Assembly (NCBI GenBank): GCA_015075185.1
Contig: JABTUW010000002.1
Location: forward strand, 1,612,001-1,676,000
DNA: 64,000 bases
Direction: 5' to 3'
Origin: Anaerolineales bacterium
Lineage (GTDB): Bacteria; Chloroflexota; Anaerolineae; 4572-78; J111
This document shows positions 1-9,861 of this stretch, piece by piece. The notes beneath the pieces are model-generated. The model searched no databases and had not been told where the DNA came from. It saw only the letters and a list, made by a program, of their open reading frames with translations. Every line of letters starts with the position of its first letter. Position 1 is the first letter of the stretch. The position numbers and the translations under genes are program-made.

Positions 1-1641
1 GCAGATGGCTTTGGGCAGGACTTGCCGCAATTCCTCGCCCAAGAGCAGACTCTGAACCTTGTTCTATCTACCAGCAAAAAAGCTCAAGCTTTACCTCTGG
101 CGCTGCAAAACATTATCCCGCCTCTGCATTATGAAGAATTACCTCCTTTAACACCGCAAGAAACACACTTGCTGGTTATTGAACAAGGTAAATTCTTGCC
201 GGTCGGTTTCTTAGTCAAAACGATTGACCAGATTTGGGACCTGACTGCAGGCCACCCCTACTATGTTAATTTTATCTGTCACGAAACTCTGGATTATGCC
301 TTACAAGAAGGCAGCAAGATAATTGATCCGGAACTTCTACAGAATACGCTCCCCTTCATCCTTGATAAAAGCGCGCTGGATTTTGAAAAAGCCACTGCTG
401 ACCTGCCCAACCCGGCTCTTGAGACAGTAACCGCCAGCGCGGCGGCTGTCCGGCAAGAACTCCCGCTCACCCCTGAAGGGGTGAGCCAAATTCTGGCTCA
501 AAACCATAAGATCATTGAAGAGAATGCCCTCTCTCTAGCGTTTAATGAATTAGAAACACAGTCTATTCTCAAGCAGGAACAAACGGGTGGGTATAGTTTT
601 GTCGTGCCATTAATGGCACATTGGCTTTTCGTCCGGTATCTGCCGCAAACCACCGTCGAAGCAGGTCCCACTCCGGCCGCTCGACCTCGGTGGCTCCAGC
701 CGCGCTGGCTGGCCTTGGCGGGAAGCGGGGCTTTGATCCTCCTGTTGGCGCTGATCGGTTTTGCTGTGTTTATGACCAATAATACCCTGGCGACAACAAG
801 CGCCCCTCCCACCGCCGGCTTGGCGGCCTCTCTGGAAAGTTTCACGGCTGAACCCACGGTCACACCTGTTACAACACAGGAGTCCGTTGCAACGCCGCCC
901 CTTCCGCCCACCCTCGTCCCGGTTACGGTAGAGATTTCAGCCCTTTTGCCGACCATCACGCCCACACTGCCCTTAACCCCGACCGCAACCGTAGCGCCAA
1001 CCCTGGCTCCTTCACCGACCGCGACTCCGCCCCCTACTTTTACCGCAGCGCCAACTGCAACCTCGGTCCCAACCTTGCCCCCACCGACCGCAACGCCACT
1101 CCCCACCCTGACCCCGTTGCCGGCTGCAACCTCAGCTCCTACCTTGCCCCCGGCAACGGCAACGCCGCTCCCCACTGTTCCCAGTCCAACCGTTCCTGCC
1201 CCGCCAGCGCCGGCAACGAGTTTACCGGCCGGCTCATTTACCCTGCTGAATCCTCTGGCTCTGGATCAACCCTCTTACGGGCTGACCGAGTTTGAGTGGC
1301 AGTGGACCGGTCCGGTCCCTGCCGGTACAGGTTTTGAAGTGCGGGTTTGGCGCGAAGGAGAGCCTCAGATGGGGGTGCATGACGCCGTGTATGACAATCA
1401 ACATGGCGCCATTGAAAGCCTGGGGGAAAACAAATACCGCTTAAGGGTGGATATTACGGGGGCAGCCGGGGTGCAGGGTGTCCGCGGGGAATATTTCTGG
1501 ACCGTAGCTCTCGTTCAGACCAGCCCCAGCTATGCTGACCTGGGACGGCAAGCGCCGCCGGCACGCATGCGCTTTGAACCTAAAAACAGCAGTGATGGCG
1601 GCGGTGGTGGCGGCAGCAGCGGTAGTGTTGGGGTTAACTAA
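1..1641 (+). CDS. AAA-type ATPase C-terminal part with membrane anchor (5' partial)
   Basis: The reading frame is open from the first base, so the start and the Walker motifs lie upstream of the window. The first 220 residues look like the lid and winged-helix part of an AAA/STAND-like ATPase (a segment reading LTAGHPYYVNFICHETLDYA is typical). One membrane helix follows at about residues 236-258, then a Pro/Thr/Ala-rich linker of some 150 residues, then a beta-rich outer domain (from about residue 410, with WEWTGP-like aromatic motifs), and a Gly/Ser tail. The layout of cytoplasmic nucleotide-binding part, one helix and a PT-rich stalk matches the kinase at 3761-5350, suggesting a sensor or signalling role across the membrane. 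The exact family cannot be fixed without the N-terminus. Confidence 0.6.
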   Translation, partial: ADGFGQDLPQFLAQEQTLNLVLSTSKKAQALPLALQNIIPPLHYEELPPLTPQETHLLVIEQGKFLPVGFLVKTIDQIWDLTAGHPYYVNFICHETLDYALQEGSKIIDPELLQNTLPFILDKSALDFEKATADLPNPALETVTASAAAVRQELPLTPEGVSQILAQNHKIIEENALSLAFNELETQSILKQEQTGGYSFVVPLMAHWLFVRYLPQTTVEAGPTPAARPRWLQPRWLALAGSGALILLLALIGFAVFMTNNTLATTSAPPTAGLAASLESFTAEPTVTPVTTQESVATPPLPPTLVPVTVEISALLPTITPTLPLTPTATVAPTLAPSPTATPPPTFTAAPTATSVPTLPPPTATPLPTLTPLPAATSAPTLPPATATPLPTVPSPTVPAPPAPATSLPAGSFTLLNPLALDQPSYGLTEFEWQWTGPVPAGTGFEVRVWREGEPQMGVHDAVYDNQHGAIESLGENKYRLRVDITGAAGVQGVRGEYFWTVALVQTSPSYADLGRQAPPARMRFEPKNSSDGGGGGGSSGSVGVN

Positions 1642-1653
1642 TAACCGACAGCT

Positions 1654-2139
1654 TTACCCCTTGTGCCGGCGCGAGGTCAGCACGCCGGTGTTCAAACCAA
1701 TTAAATTCAAGCCGCCAAAGAATCGGGCGTGTTCGATCTTGACGCAGCGATCCATGACCACGTCCAAACCGGCGGCGACAGCCCGCCGGGCAGCTTCTTC
1801 ATGGATGACGCCCAACTGCATCCAGACGACCTTGGCCCCCACCCTAATCGCTTCTTCGACAATCGGCGGCACGTCGGCGGGGGTGCGAAAGATGTCCACA
1901 ATTTCTATCGCCGCCGGATCAGCTTCGGCCAGCGCCGTGAGCGAGGGGTAACTCTTGCGCCCCAGAATTTCCGGCTCGCGGGGATTGATGGGCGTTACGT
2001 CGTAGCCTTCGGCCAGCATATAAATGGCCGCAAAATGGCTGGGCCGGTAGGGGTTGCCGCTCAGGCCAACCATGGCAATGCGGCGATAACGGGTCAAGAT
2101 GTCCAGCCGCTCGGCGGCCGTTTCGATGAGTTTAGCCAT
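1654..2139 (-). CDS. CoA-binding (YccU-like) protein
   Basis: This is a 161-residue single-domain protein of the CoA_binding_2 type (Rossmann-like, as in E. coli YccU). The first strand and turn read IAMVGLSGNPYRPSHF, and the later segments YDVTPINP, VDIFRTP and KVVWMQLGV are characteristic of the family. Length agrees with the usual 130-160 residues. Members bind CoA or nucleotide-like ligands, but the physiological role is not established. It lies convergent with the ATPase gene, only 12 bases from its stop, and is separated from metY on the same strand by about 100 bases holding an imperfect palindrome. It may be transcribed with metY, though that palindrome could separate them. Confidence 0.85.
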   Translation of the reverse strand: MAKLIETAAERLDILTRYRRIAMVGLSGNPYRPSHFAAIYMLAEGYDVTPINPREPEILGRKSYPSLTALAEADPAAIEIVDIFRTPADVPPIVEEAIRVGAKVVWMQLGVIHEEAARRAVAAGLDVVMDRCVKIEHARFFGGLNLIGLNTGVLTSRRHKG

Positions 2140-2170
2140 AGTGATGTGTGTCCTGTTGAATCTATACTTC

Positions 2171-2234
2171 TGACCACCGACAGCCGACCGTTGACTGCCG
2201 CAAGAAAATGACTGCGGTCGGCGGTCCTTGGTCA
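2171..2234. repeat. Imperfect palindrome downstream of metY
   Basis: Arms TGACCACCGACAGCCGACCG and its partner ending CCTTGGTCA pair at about 15 of 20 positions. It lies directly after the metY stop and before the CoA-binding gene. It may act as a transcription terminator or an RNA-end stabiliser, but there is no clean T tract. Confidence 0.5.
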
Positions 2235-2238
2235 GCGG

Positions 2239-3540
<1,302 letters not shown>

Positions 3541-3584
3541 TTAATACTGGGGGCGTAACTCGATGACGCCCCTCTCGCGTTGGG

Positions 3585-3612
3585 ATTATAGTAGGCCAGG
3601 CAGGTTTATCAA
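3585..3612 (-). promoter_or_regulatory. metY promoter
   Basis: On the minus strand there is TTGATA (3607-3612), a 16-base spacer and TATAAT (3585-3590), about 55 bases before the metY start. Between it and the ribosome site a GGGGCGT/ACGCCCC hairpin (around 3549-3574) sits in the leader. Confidence 0.6.
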
Positions 3613-3671
3613 AACCTGCTCAACCAGGCGTATTGAGACCAGTAACGGCCGCGATTCGACATATCGGAATT

Positions 3672-3751
3672 AAGGTGACAGGCACTTGCGCGGCTATTGG
3701 GCCTATTGAACAAAGAGCCTCTACATTTAGTGTTCAAAGTGCCTGTCACCT
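3672..3751. repeat. AGGTGACAGGCACTT palindromic element, copy 1
   Basis: Perfect 15-base arms at 3673-3687 and 3737-3751 enclose a 49-base spacer. Related elements lie at 28706-28780 and 51125-51169, always between genes. It sits just downstream of nothing obvious on the plus strand and just past the kinase stop codon on the minus strand, where it could serve as a terminator. Confidence 0.75.
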
Positions 3752-3760
3752 GGTTTCAAC

Positions 3761-5350
3761 TTAATACAGCTTGCGCCAATCAACGATAATCGGCGACTCA
3801 CCGGGACTGACCTCGATGGTGAGGGGGGCGGATAGGTTGGCCTTAACCGTCTTGCGGTCATCCGTGTCCACAATAGTTAACTGCCAGGCACAGGGTTGAG
3901 GTTGGGCCAAATTGATGTCATAGTGACCCGGCGGCCAGGCATTGAGACCTTTATCACTCCCCCACGGCGTTGCCCCCGAGGGAAAAGAGATGGTCGAGTA
4001 AGTGCCGCAAATAGCCTGGACAAAAATTCCATCCAGAAGATTGCCGGAGGCATCGCTAATGGTTCCCTCAAATATCGTGACTGGCTGTTCTGCTCGTTTT
4101 TCTACGCCAACAACGACAAACGGAAAGGCGGGGGTGGGTGATGGGGGCGGGACAGGTGTATCCGTAGGAGGGGCTGGGGTAGGAGTGGGCGGCACAAGAG
4201 TGTCGGTTGGAACAGGGAGAGGTGTTGCGGTGGGAAGCTGGGTTGGGCTTGGTCCAGACACCGGCGATAGAGCTGTGCCGGTAGAGCTGACTGGCGGTAC
4301 GGTTGGAGTCAGGGGGGGAGCAGGGTCAAGGGTGGGCAAGCCGGCGACCCTGGAAGCTGTTTGGGTTGCTGTTGAACCTGGTCCGGCTGCTGGCACGGCT
4401 GTCTGCCAGGCCCAGTACCCCAACCCGGCTGTCCCGGCCAGCGCCAGCGAGGCCAGGCCGCCCAGTAGAGCGCGCCGCAGCCAATCCCATAATTTTGGCC
4501 GGGGAGGGACTGCGGGAGCCGTGACCGGGACGGCTGGTCGCGTTGCCGGAAGCACCAGGGCCTGGCGAAAGCTCTCCACCGACCCAAATCGGGCCGAGGT
4601 GTTGAGTTCCATCGCCTTGAGAATAGCTTGCTCCACATGCAGGCTAATGGAATGGCTCAATTGGCCCGGCGGCACCAACTGCGCTTCGTTGACCAGGCGC
4701 TCAATAGCATCGGGCGGGCGCTCCTTGGTCAGCAGGGTATACAGGGTGGCGCCCAGGGCGTAGATGTCACTGCGGGTATCGGTGCGGCCCTGGCCGTACT
4801 GCTCCGGCGGAGCGTAACCATAAGTCAATCCGCGCGCGCCGACTGTGGTTTGGAGCTGCTCGTCGTAAATTTTAGACAGGCCAAAATCAACCAGCATGGC
4901 CCGGCCCGCCGGCGTAATGATGATATTCTGGGGCTTGATGTCGCGGTGGATGATGGGCGGGGTCTGCTGGTGGAGATAGATGAGGGCCTGGCAGACCTGG
5001 TCAATCCAGGACAGGGCTTCGGCTTCGGAGAACGGCTCTTTTTGCGACTTAAGCAGAATATGGAGACTGTGCCCCTCGACAAAATCCATGACCAGATACT
5101 GGCCTTGCTCCGGCAACACAAAATGATCAATCACCCGGGGTAAATTAGGGTGGCGTAAACGGGCCAGAATGAGGGCTTCCCGTTCAAATTGCCGTTGTAC
5201 TTCGGGCTGCGTGTTGAGGTTTTCTTTGATCGCACAGGGCTGCTTGAGGGTCAGGTCAAAAGCGCGATAAACCGCCCCATACCCGCCCTTTCCGATCTGC
5301 CTGTCAATCCGATAACGCTTGTTTAGGATTTCCCCAATAGTCAGTGGCAT
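3761..5350 (-). CDS. Membrane-anchored Ser/Thr protein kinase
   Basis: The 529-residue protein is a Hanks-type kinase: glycine loop GKGGYGAVYRA (residues 20-30), catalytic lysine in CAIKE (Lys42), HRDIKPQN (Asp137) and DFG (155-157). After the kinase domain (about 10-270) there is one membrane helix near 290-312, a Pro/Thr-rich stalk to about 415, and an extracytoplasmic domain of about 110 residues that looks like a carboxypeptidase-regulatory or Ig-type beta sandwich. It has no PASTA repeats, so its ligand differs from peptidoglycan-sensing PknB. All catalytic residues are present. It is expected to phosphorylate cytosolic partners in response to an outer signal. The PT-rich architecture resembles the partial ATPase at the window start. 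Confidence 0.92.
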   Translation of the reverse strand: MPLTIGEILNKRYRIDRQIGKGGYGAVYRAFDLTLKQPCAIKENLNTQPEVQRQFEREALILARLRHPNLPRVIDHFVLPEQGQYLVMDFVEGHSLHILLKSQKEPFSEAEALSWIDQVCQALIYLHQQTPPIIHRDIKPQNIIITPAGRAMLVDFGLSKIYDEQLQTTVGARGLTYGYAPPEQYGQGRTDTRSDIYALGATLYTLLTKERPPDAIERLVNEAQLVPPGQLSHSISLHVEQAILKAMELNTSARFGSVESFRQALVLPATRPAVPVTAPAVPPRPKLWDWLRRALLGGLASLALAGTAGLGYWAWQTAVPAAGPGSTATQTASRVAGLPTLDPAPPLTPTVPPVSSTGTALSPVSGPSPTQLPTATPLPVPTDTLVPPTPTPAPPTDTPVPPPSPTPAFPFVVVGVEKRAEQPVTIFEGTISDASGNLLDGIFVQAICGTYSTISFPSGATPWGSDKGLNAWPPGHYDINLAQPQPCAWQLTIVDTDDRKTVKANLSAPLTIEVSPGESPIIVDWRKLY

Positions 5351-5436
5351 GCCATGCCTGCCGATAGTGGTTCAAATAGCCCAGGATCGGCCCTATTATA
5401 CAGGCAAATCTGACCTCGTGGAAATTGTAATCAACT

Positions 5437-5469
5437 TGAGTTGCCCTCCGCAAAGCGGAGGGCAACTCA
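5437..5469. repeat. Perfect 15-base hairpin TGAGTTGCCCTCCGC
   Basis: The arms at 5437-5451 and 5455-5469 are perfectly complementary with an AAA loop. It lies between two minus-strand genes, just past the stop of the LysM/propeller gene. There is no following T tract on either strand, so it is more likely a palindromic repeat or 3'-end stabiliser than a classic terminator. Confidence 0.7.
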
Positions 5470-5482
5470 GGAGACTGAAAGG

Positions 5483-6700
5483 TTAATTAGGCAGCGGAAT
5501 GCGCGACACGGTAAAGGGCAGCTCCGGCGTGCCTTCTCGATTGTTAAATTGAGAGTTGGCGACTAACAGCGAGTCATCGGCCTGGGCGATGGTGGTGGGG
5601 TAGATCAAAGATGGATCGGTGAAGGTTGCCCCAGCCGTGCCTGTACTAAAATCCTCAGACATCACGACCGGCACAATTTCCCCAAAACTGTTGCGGGTGA
5701 CATAGAGGGTGTTGCCGATCAGCAAGATGCCGTCGCCAGCGGTCAGCTCGGCCCCGCCGGTATCAACCTGAATGATCTCCTGGCTGTTGGTATCAATCCG
5801 GAACAGGTTACCCGTGGGAGAGTGAATTGTCAGCAGGTAGCGGCCATCGGGGGTAGCGGCGATACCGTTTAAATTGAAACCCTCACTGTACTGAATGGGG
5901 GTGCCGGTGAAATCGAGCCACGCTTCGGCTTCTCCGCCTTCTGTGCCGCTAACCTTGAACAGGATAGGCCGGAACGAGTCAGTGAAATAGGCCGAGCCAT
6001 CGGGGGTCAAGGCGAGATCGTTGATAAAGGTCTGCTCGACTTCGGGCGTGGTGTAACTGGCGACCAGGCTGCCATCGGCGGTGTTGTAGACAAACATCTG
6101 GCCAGTCCCGCCGCCGGCGACCCACAGATTGCCGTTGCTGTCAACTTTCGTGCCGATGGCTGTCGTCCGGCCGTCGGCGCCGCCCTCGGAGAAAACACGC
6201 ACCTCGCCGCTGGCTAAATCACCTTCATAAAGGGTGCCATCGGTGGTACTGCCGACATAGAACTTACCTGTGGCCGGGTTATAGGATACGCCTTCAGGGA
6301 AGACAGCCTCGCCAGGCAGTGCAAAGCTGGCCGGCAGTGAAGAGTCAACTCCGGCGGCTGTTCCGGCGGCTGGCGTCTCCGCCTCCGCCGACGCGGTCCC
6401 TTCTGCCGGCGCGTTGGGAATCCATAACTTCTGCCCAACTTCGATGACGTCGGGATTGTTGATCACCGCAAAGCTGTTATCCTCCGCGGCCCTGGCGTTG
6501 GTCGCCTCGACGATGCTGGGATAAGCCATGACATCACCGTAAAATTTCTCGGCCAGCCTGCTCAACCAATCATTGGCCTGCACCACATACTCCTGGCCCT
6601 CCTGTTCGGTTTGAACCGGCGGCGCAGCCTGGGCAACGCTCAGCGCGCCGGCCAGCAGGATGGCGGTCAGAATAACCACAATCAGGGTTTTGGATTTCAT
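5483..6700 (-). CDS. Secreted LysM and beta-propeller (SMP-30/NHL-like) protein
   Basis: The start is set at the ATG at 6700, preceded by GAGAAAGGAAAGACG; a longer open frame to 6823 lacks a ribosome site. The 405-residue product has a signal peptide (hydrophobic residues 5-20, cleavage near AQA-A), a LysM module (about 38-95, VVQANDWLSRLAEKFYGD to VGQKLWIPNAP) and a six-bladed-propeller-like domain with repeats such as FPEGVSYNPATGKFYVGS, INDLALTPDGSAYFTD and LNGIAATPDGRYLLTIH. The propeller resembles SMP-30/gluconolactonase-like proteins, but no enzymatic activity can be claimed. LysM should hold it on cell-wall glycans. Confidence 0.8.
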   Translation of the reverse strand: MKSKTLIVVILTAILLAGALSVAQAAPPVQTEQEGQEYVVQANDWLSRLAEKFYGDVMAYPSIVEATNARAAEDNSFAVINNPDVIEVGQKLWIPNAPAEGTASAEAETPAAGTAAGVDSSLPASFALPGEAVFPEGVSYNPATGKFYVGSTTDGTLYEGDLASGEVRVFSEGGADGRTTAIGTKVDSNGNLWVAGGGTGQMFVYNTADGSLVASYTTPEVEQTFINDLALTPDGSAYFTDSFRPILFKVSGTEGGEAEAWLDFTGTPIQYSEGFNLNGIAATPDGRYLLTIHSPTGNLFRIDTNSQEIIQVDTGGAELTAGDGILLIGNTLYVTRNSFGEIVPVVMSEDFSTGTAGATFTDPSLIYPTTIAQADDSLLVANSQFNNREGTPELPFTVSRIPLPN

Positions 6701-6884
6701 CGTCTTTCCTTTCTCTAAAAAGAACGGCTTAATGGGGAAAATAGTTGTGGTACTATGGTAACACTTCGTTGGGGGTGCTTCAATACTCAGGTTAGTGATA
6801 TTTAAGATATATCCATCACCCACATGGGTGAGTTATTGCCAAAAACTGGACATTGAGTTGGTGATCTTTTCTTTCCTACTTCTT

Positions 6885-7805
6885 TCAAAACGTAACATTG
6901 GTAAGTTCTTCCGACTTTTCCCAAAGACTCTTTCTCAAGTGTGGATCGTAGGCTCTTTTTTGGGCCTTTGATACTTTCGGATGGCCCTGTATTTCGCCAA
7001 TGCCCGAAACAGCGATATACATTCCCCCTTTAGCACTTGGATCGGTTGCCGCGTACAGCAGCGGCAGGATGCCCCGTTCTGCCGGCATTGAAATCAGCTC
7101 ATAAAAACGTAACTGAAACCTTTGCCAGAGATTTTTTTCGGTTTCGAGCCGGGTCTTTCGCAAGTTTGTCTTGGCAAAACCGGGATGGGCGCTCAGGGCT
7201 TTGGCATTGATGCCTGCTGCCTTGAATTTCTCATCCAGCATCAAGCCAAGCATGAGAATCGCTAACTTACTATCGCCGTAAGCCAGCCAGCGATTGTAGT
7301 TTTCTGCTCTTGGGGGATGGGCCAAGTCTAATCTGCCCAATTTTTCGGCGGCGCTTGAGGTGGTCACCACTCTTGCGCCGGGTGTTTTTTTGATCAGGGG
7401 CATCAGATGTCCGATCAGGGCGAAATGCCCGTAATAGTTCACCCCCATGTGCAGTTCGATGTTATCCTTGGTTTTGCCGTAGGGCACGGCCATGATCCCG
7501 CCGTTGCACATAATGATATCCAGCCGGTCATAATGAGTTAGCACGGTTTCCGCGCACGCTTTTACCGACTGCAAATCGCCCAAATCCAGTTTTACAATGT
7601 CAAGGCTTGCTTCGGGATAAAGCTTTAAGACTTCATGGCGGGCCTTTTCAGCCTTCTCCAGATTACGACAAGCCATAATGACCTGAGCCTGCTTTTGGGC
7701 AAAAGCTTTGGTTAGGTGAAAACCCAGGCCGTCATTCGCGCCGGTAATGAGCACAATTTTACCGGCCTGATCCGGCATGTCGTCAAGGGTCCAATTTTTC
7801 TTCAT
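6885..7805 (-). CDS. Short-chain dehydrogenase/reductase
   Basis: The 306-residue protein has the classical SDR cofactor motif TGANDGLG (21-28), an NGG turn at 101-103 in place of NNAG, and the catalytic pair Tyr176-x3-Lys180 in AYGDSK with Ser150-Ser151 upstream. It resembles the retinol-dehydrogenase/WW-oxidoreductase-like SDRs, which act on lipophilic aldehydes, ketones or alcohols with NADP(H). The substrate is unknown. It lies downstream of a TetR regulator on the same strand, and both genes carry the same operator-like motif upstream, so it is probably the main regulated target of that TetR protein. Confidence 0.9.
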   Translation of the reverse strand: MKKNWTLDDMPDQAGKIVLITGANDGLGFHLTKAFAQKQAQVIMACRNLEKAEKARHEVLKLYPEASLDIVKLDLGDLQSVKACAETVLTHYDRLDIIMCNGGIMAVPYGKTKDNIELHMGVNYYGHFALIGHLMPLIKKTPGARVVTTSSAAEKLGRLDLAHPPRAENYNRWLAYGDSKLAILMLGLMLDEKFKAAGINAKALSAHPGFAKTNLRKTRLETEKNLWQRFQLRFYELISMPAERGILPLLYAATDPSAKGGMYIAVSGIGEIQGHPKVSKAQKRAYDPHLRKSLWEKSEELTNVTF

Positions 7806-7830
7806 CGTTTGACTCTCCTTAAAAAGTAGC

Positions 7831-7889
7831 CCTCACCCCCCACCCCTCTCCCACTGGGAGAGGGAAGTCGCGCCAGCGACGGGGTGAGG
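7831..7889. repeat. Cloverleaf-like palindromic element
   Basis: Outer arms CCTCACCCC (7831-7839) and GGGGTGAGG (7881-7889) enclose two inner hairpins: CCCTCTCCCA/TGGGAGAGGG (7844-7853 and 7855-7864) and GTCGC/GCGAC (7868-7872 and 7876-7880). It lies in the leader of the SDR gene, between the operator and the start codon. It is not a tRNA, because no anticodon arm or conserved T-loop is present. Confidence 0.65.
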
Positions 7890-7959
7890 ATTTTTCGTCG
7901 CTGGGGTGAAGCCAGGACTTCCTGAACACTCTTTAGAATTGGATCGAATAATTCTGGAT

Positions 7960-7969
7960 TGAACGCTCA
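7960..7969. promoter_or_regulatory. TetR-type operator ahead of the SDR gene
   Basis: TGAACGCTCA, an imperfect inverted repeat of the form TGA-N-CG-N-TCA, sits within a 17-base context (ATTGAACGCTCACTCTA, 7958-7974) that matches the site ahead of tetR at 16 of 17 bases. Confidence 0.7.
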
Positions 7970-7989
7970 CTCTATAACGAACAAAAAAA

Positions 7990-8559
7990 TTAAACTTGCA
8001 GCGCGCGGCAGCTTGCTTCGGCAATTTCATCTAACATGGCTTCATCAAGCTGGATAATGCCAGCGATTTGTAACTTGGCCAGCGATTTGGCGACATCAAC
8101 GGTCAAGGCATAGATGACATCAAAGGGCAGGTTTTTAATCAACCCTTTTTCGATATCTGCCCGGATGGCCTGGATGAGCGGCGCGAGATTTTCATCAGCT
8201 TCGATGCTTTGGCTGTAGTGGGCATATGCCGAGTTTTTGTACTGCTCCATAAATAAAGCGTGCTTGGGCTGAGCCACAAAATAATGGAAGGTACTGAGCC
8301 AGATTCGTTTGAGCCGTTCGCACCATTCCTGGGAGAGGGGATCATCCGCCAATAATGCCTCCGTATACTGGCGCAGGATAAGCTGATACAGCGAATGAAT
8401 AATATCGTTTTTGCTTTCAAAATAGTGGTAAATAATGCCGGGGCTTGATTTTGCCTGCCGGGCAATGAGGGCAATCGTCGTATTGAGCAGCCCGTGTTCC
8501 GGGATCAGATCAAGGGTGGCTTGCAGGATAACAGTCCGCCGGTCAGTTAAGGTTGTCAT
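7990..8559 (-). CDS. TetR/AcrR family transcriptional regulator
   Basis: The 189-residue protein has the TetR N-terminal helix-turn-helix (residues 7-55: ILQATLDLIPEHGLLNTTIALIARQAKSSPGIIYHYFESKNDII) and a variable ligand-binding C-terminal half, the usual size for the family. Immediately upstream is TGAACGCTCA at 8574-8583. The same motif lies at 7960-7969, between this gene and the SDR. The simplest reading is an autoregulated repressor that also controls the SDR. The inducer is probably a hydrophobic small molecule handled by the SDR (inference). Confidence 0.92.
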   Translation of the reverse strand: MTTLTDRRTVILQATLDLIPEHGLLNTTIALIARQAKSSPGIIYHYFESKNDIIHSLYQLILRQYTEALLADDPLSQEWCERLKRIWLSTFHYFVAQPKHALFMEQYKNSAYAHYSQSIEADENLAPLIQAIRADIEKGLIKNLPFDVIYALTVDVAKSLAKLQIAGIIQLDEAMLDEIAEASCRALQV

Positions 8560-8573
8560 AATGAATATTAGAT

Positions 8574-8583
8574 TGAACGCTCA
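8574..8583. promoter_or_regulatory. TetR-type operator ahead of tetR
   Basis: TGAACGCTCA in the context ATTGAACGCTCATTCTA (8572-8588) starts 15 bases upstream of the tetR start codon, and is repeated almost identically ahead of the SDR gene. Confidence 0.7.
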
Positions 8584-8846
8584 TTCTAGTGGGTAGAATT
8601 TTATCATACTCGGTCTCGGTTGTCAACAGTCTTATAAAGTAATCGCTTCAAACGGGCTGGACGGGCTTTCGTTGGCGTATCAGCCGGGGTGCTCAGCGAA
8701 TTCTGGGCCGCTTGGATGATACTTCACCCCAGACCCCCTTGAGTTGAGTTGGTTTCTTTGGCGATTGAAACCCTGCTCTCCTCATGCAAGGTCTTTCTTA
8801 TTTTGTCAAATGACTTTGAACATGCCTTGCGACTCCTGAGGTAAGT

Positions 8847-8876
8847 TTGACAATCAATCACAATTCGTCGTATACT
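8847..8876 (+). promoter_or_regulatory. Promoter of the DeoR-type regulator/operon, with TGTGAT motifs
   Basis: TTGACA (8847-8852), an 18-base spacer and TATACT (8871-8876). Repeated TGTGATT/AATCACA motifs lie in the spacer and downstream (about 8853-8915), as expected for DeoR-family binding sites. The rest of the 373-base gap between tetR and this gene (8560-8932) holds nothing else recognised. Confidence 0.65.
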
Positions 8877-8932
8877 ATGATTGAATGTGATTAGTTATTG
8901 ATCTTTTGTGATTTTTTGTTTCAGGTAACCCT

Positions 8933-9712
8933 ATGCAAGCCAAACCGCTTATATCCAATCTTGAACGGCAAGAACAACTACTCAACTTTGTGCAGCAAAA
9001 CCAACGAGCCACAGTGGTCCAGATTTCTGAGCGTTTTTCGGTCAGCCTAGCCACTGTTCGGCGTGATCTTGAGGCACTGGCCGAACGTGGTGAGATTGAA
9101 AGATTTCACGGAGGAGCCAAAGCGGTACGCCAGGCTCCGCCTGAAGCACCCGTAATCCAACGAGGAGTCGAACAAGATGAAGAAAAAAGACGGATTGGCC
9201 GGGCTGCGGCGGAATTGGTCAACGAGGGTGAGAGCGTTTTCCTGGGCAGCGGCACGACGGTCCTCGAAGTGGCTCGTCACCTGCGCCAGCGGCGGAATCT
9301 GACCGTGATTACCAACTCGCTCCTGGTCATCAACACCCTGGCCGATTTGCCCCATATTATGCTGGTAGCTCTGGGTGGCGTATTGCGCCACCGCGAAATG
9401 TCCATGATTGGACACATGACCGAACAAGGATTGGCCGAGGTCAATGCCCATAAAATCATTATGGGCATTCACGCCCTCGATGTTGAATACGGTCTAACCA
9501 ACGATTACCTGCCCGAAACGATGACCGACCGGGCCATCCTGGCCCGTAGCGGCGAAGTAATTGTTGTTGCCGATCACACCAAGTGTGGCCGCATCTCCAC
9601 CGCCTCCGTAGCCCCGATTACGGCGATGAAGAAATTAGTGACCGACAGTCAGACTTCCCCGGATTTTGTCAGTGCCTTACGCGAGAAGGGTATTGAGGTT
9701 CTCGTTGTCTAA
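8933..9712 (+). CDS. DeoR/GlpR family transcriptional regulator
   Basis: The 259-residue protein has the DeoR helix-turn-helix (RQEQLLNFVQQNQRATVVQ to LATVRRDLEAL, about residues 13-50) and the DeoR sensor domain with the sugar-phosphate loop GSGTTVLEVARHL (about 101-113), TNSL and ADHTKCGR. These regulators sense phosphorylated sugars. It is followed by a sugar ABC binding protein, permeases and catabolic genes on the same strand and is likely their local regulator. The gap to the binding-protein gene is 149 bases and contains a hairpin, so a second promoter there is possible. Confidence 0.93.
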   Translation: MQAKPLISNLERQEQLLNFVQQNQRATVVQISERFSVSLATVRRDLEALAERGEIERFHGGAKAVRQAPPEAPVIQRGVEQDEEKRRIGRAAAELVNEGESVFLGSGTTVLEVARHLRQRRNLTVITNSLLVINTLADLPHIMLVALGGVLRHREMSMIGHMTEQGLAEVNAHKIIMGIHALDVEYGLTNDYLPETMTDRAILARSGEVIVVADHTKCGRISTASVAPITAMKKLVTDSQTSPDFVSALREKGIEVLVV

Positions 9713-9791
9713 ACGTTTTGTAATCAAGCGAGGTCAGAAAGGAGGATGCCAGTCAATAACCTAACACTTTGAATTCAGTAGCAATTGACTG

Positions 9792-9812
9792 AGGCGGGCT
9801 GCAGACCCGCCT
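9792..9812 (+). repeat. Hairpin AGGCGGG/CCCGCCT in the leader of the binding-protein gene
   Basis: Seven-base perfect arms around CTGCAGA, about 50 bases before the next start codon. It has no T tract, so it could be a leader structure or part of a dispersed palindrome. Confidence 0.5.
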
Positions 9813-9861
9813 TGAGCCTAAAGCGGAAAATCCTGAAAATTCAAAATGGAGGAGCAAGAAA

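Noticed and set aside
1020-1200. Tandem repeats or CRISPR-like spacing in the Pro/Thr linker
   Set aside because: They are imperfect coding repeats for Pro/Thr/Ala, with no constant spacers.
4002-4763. Plus-strand frame over the kinase stalk
   Set aside because: Low-complexity Gly/Val product mirrors the Pro/Thr codons of the opposite strand.
7831-7889. tRNA-like cloverleaf
   Set aside because: No anticodon stem-loop, T-loop or acceptor CCA pattern; treated as a palindromic repeat.
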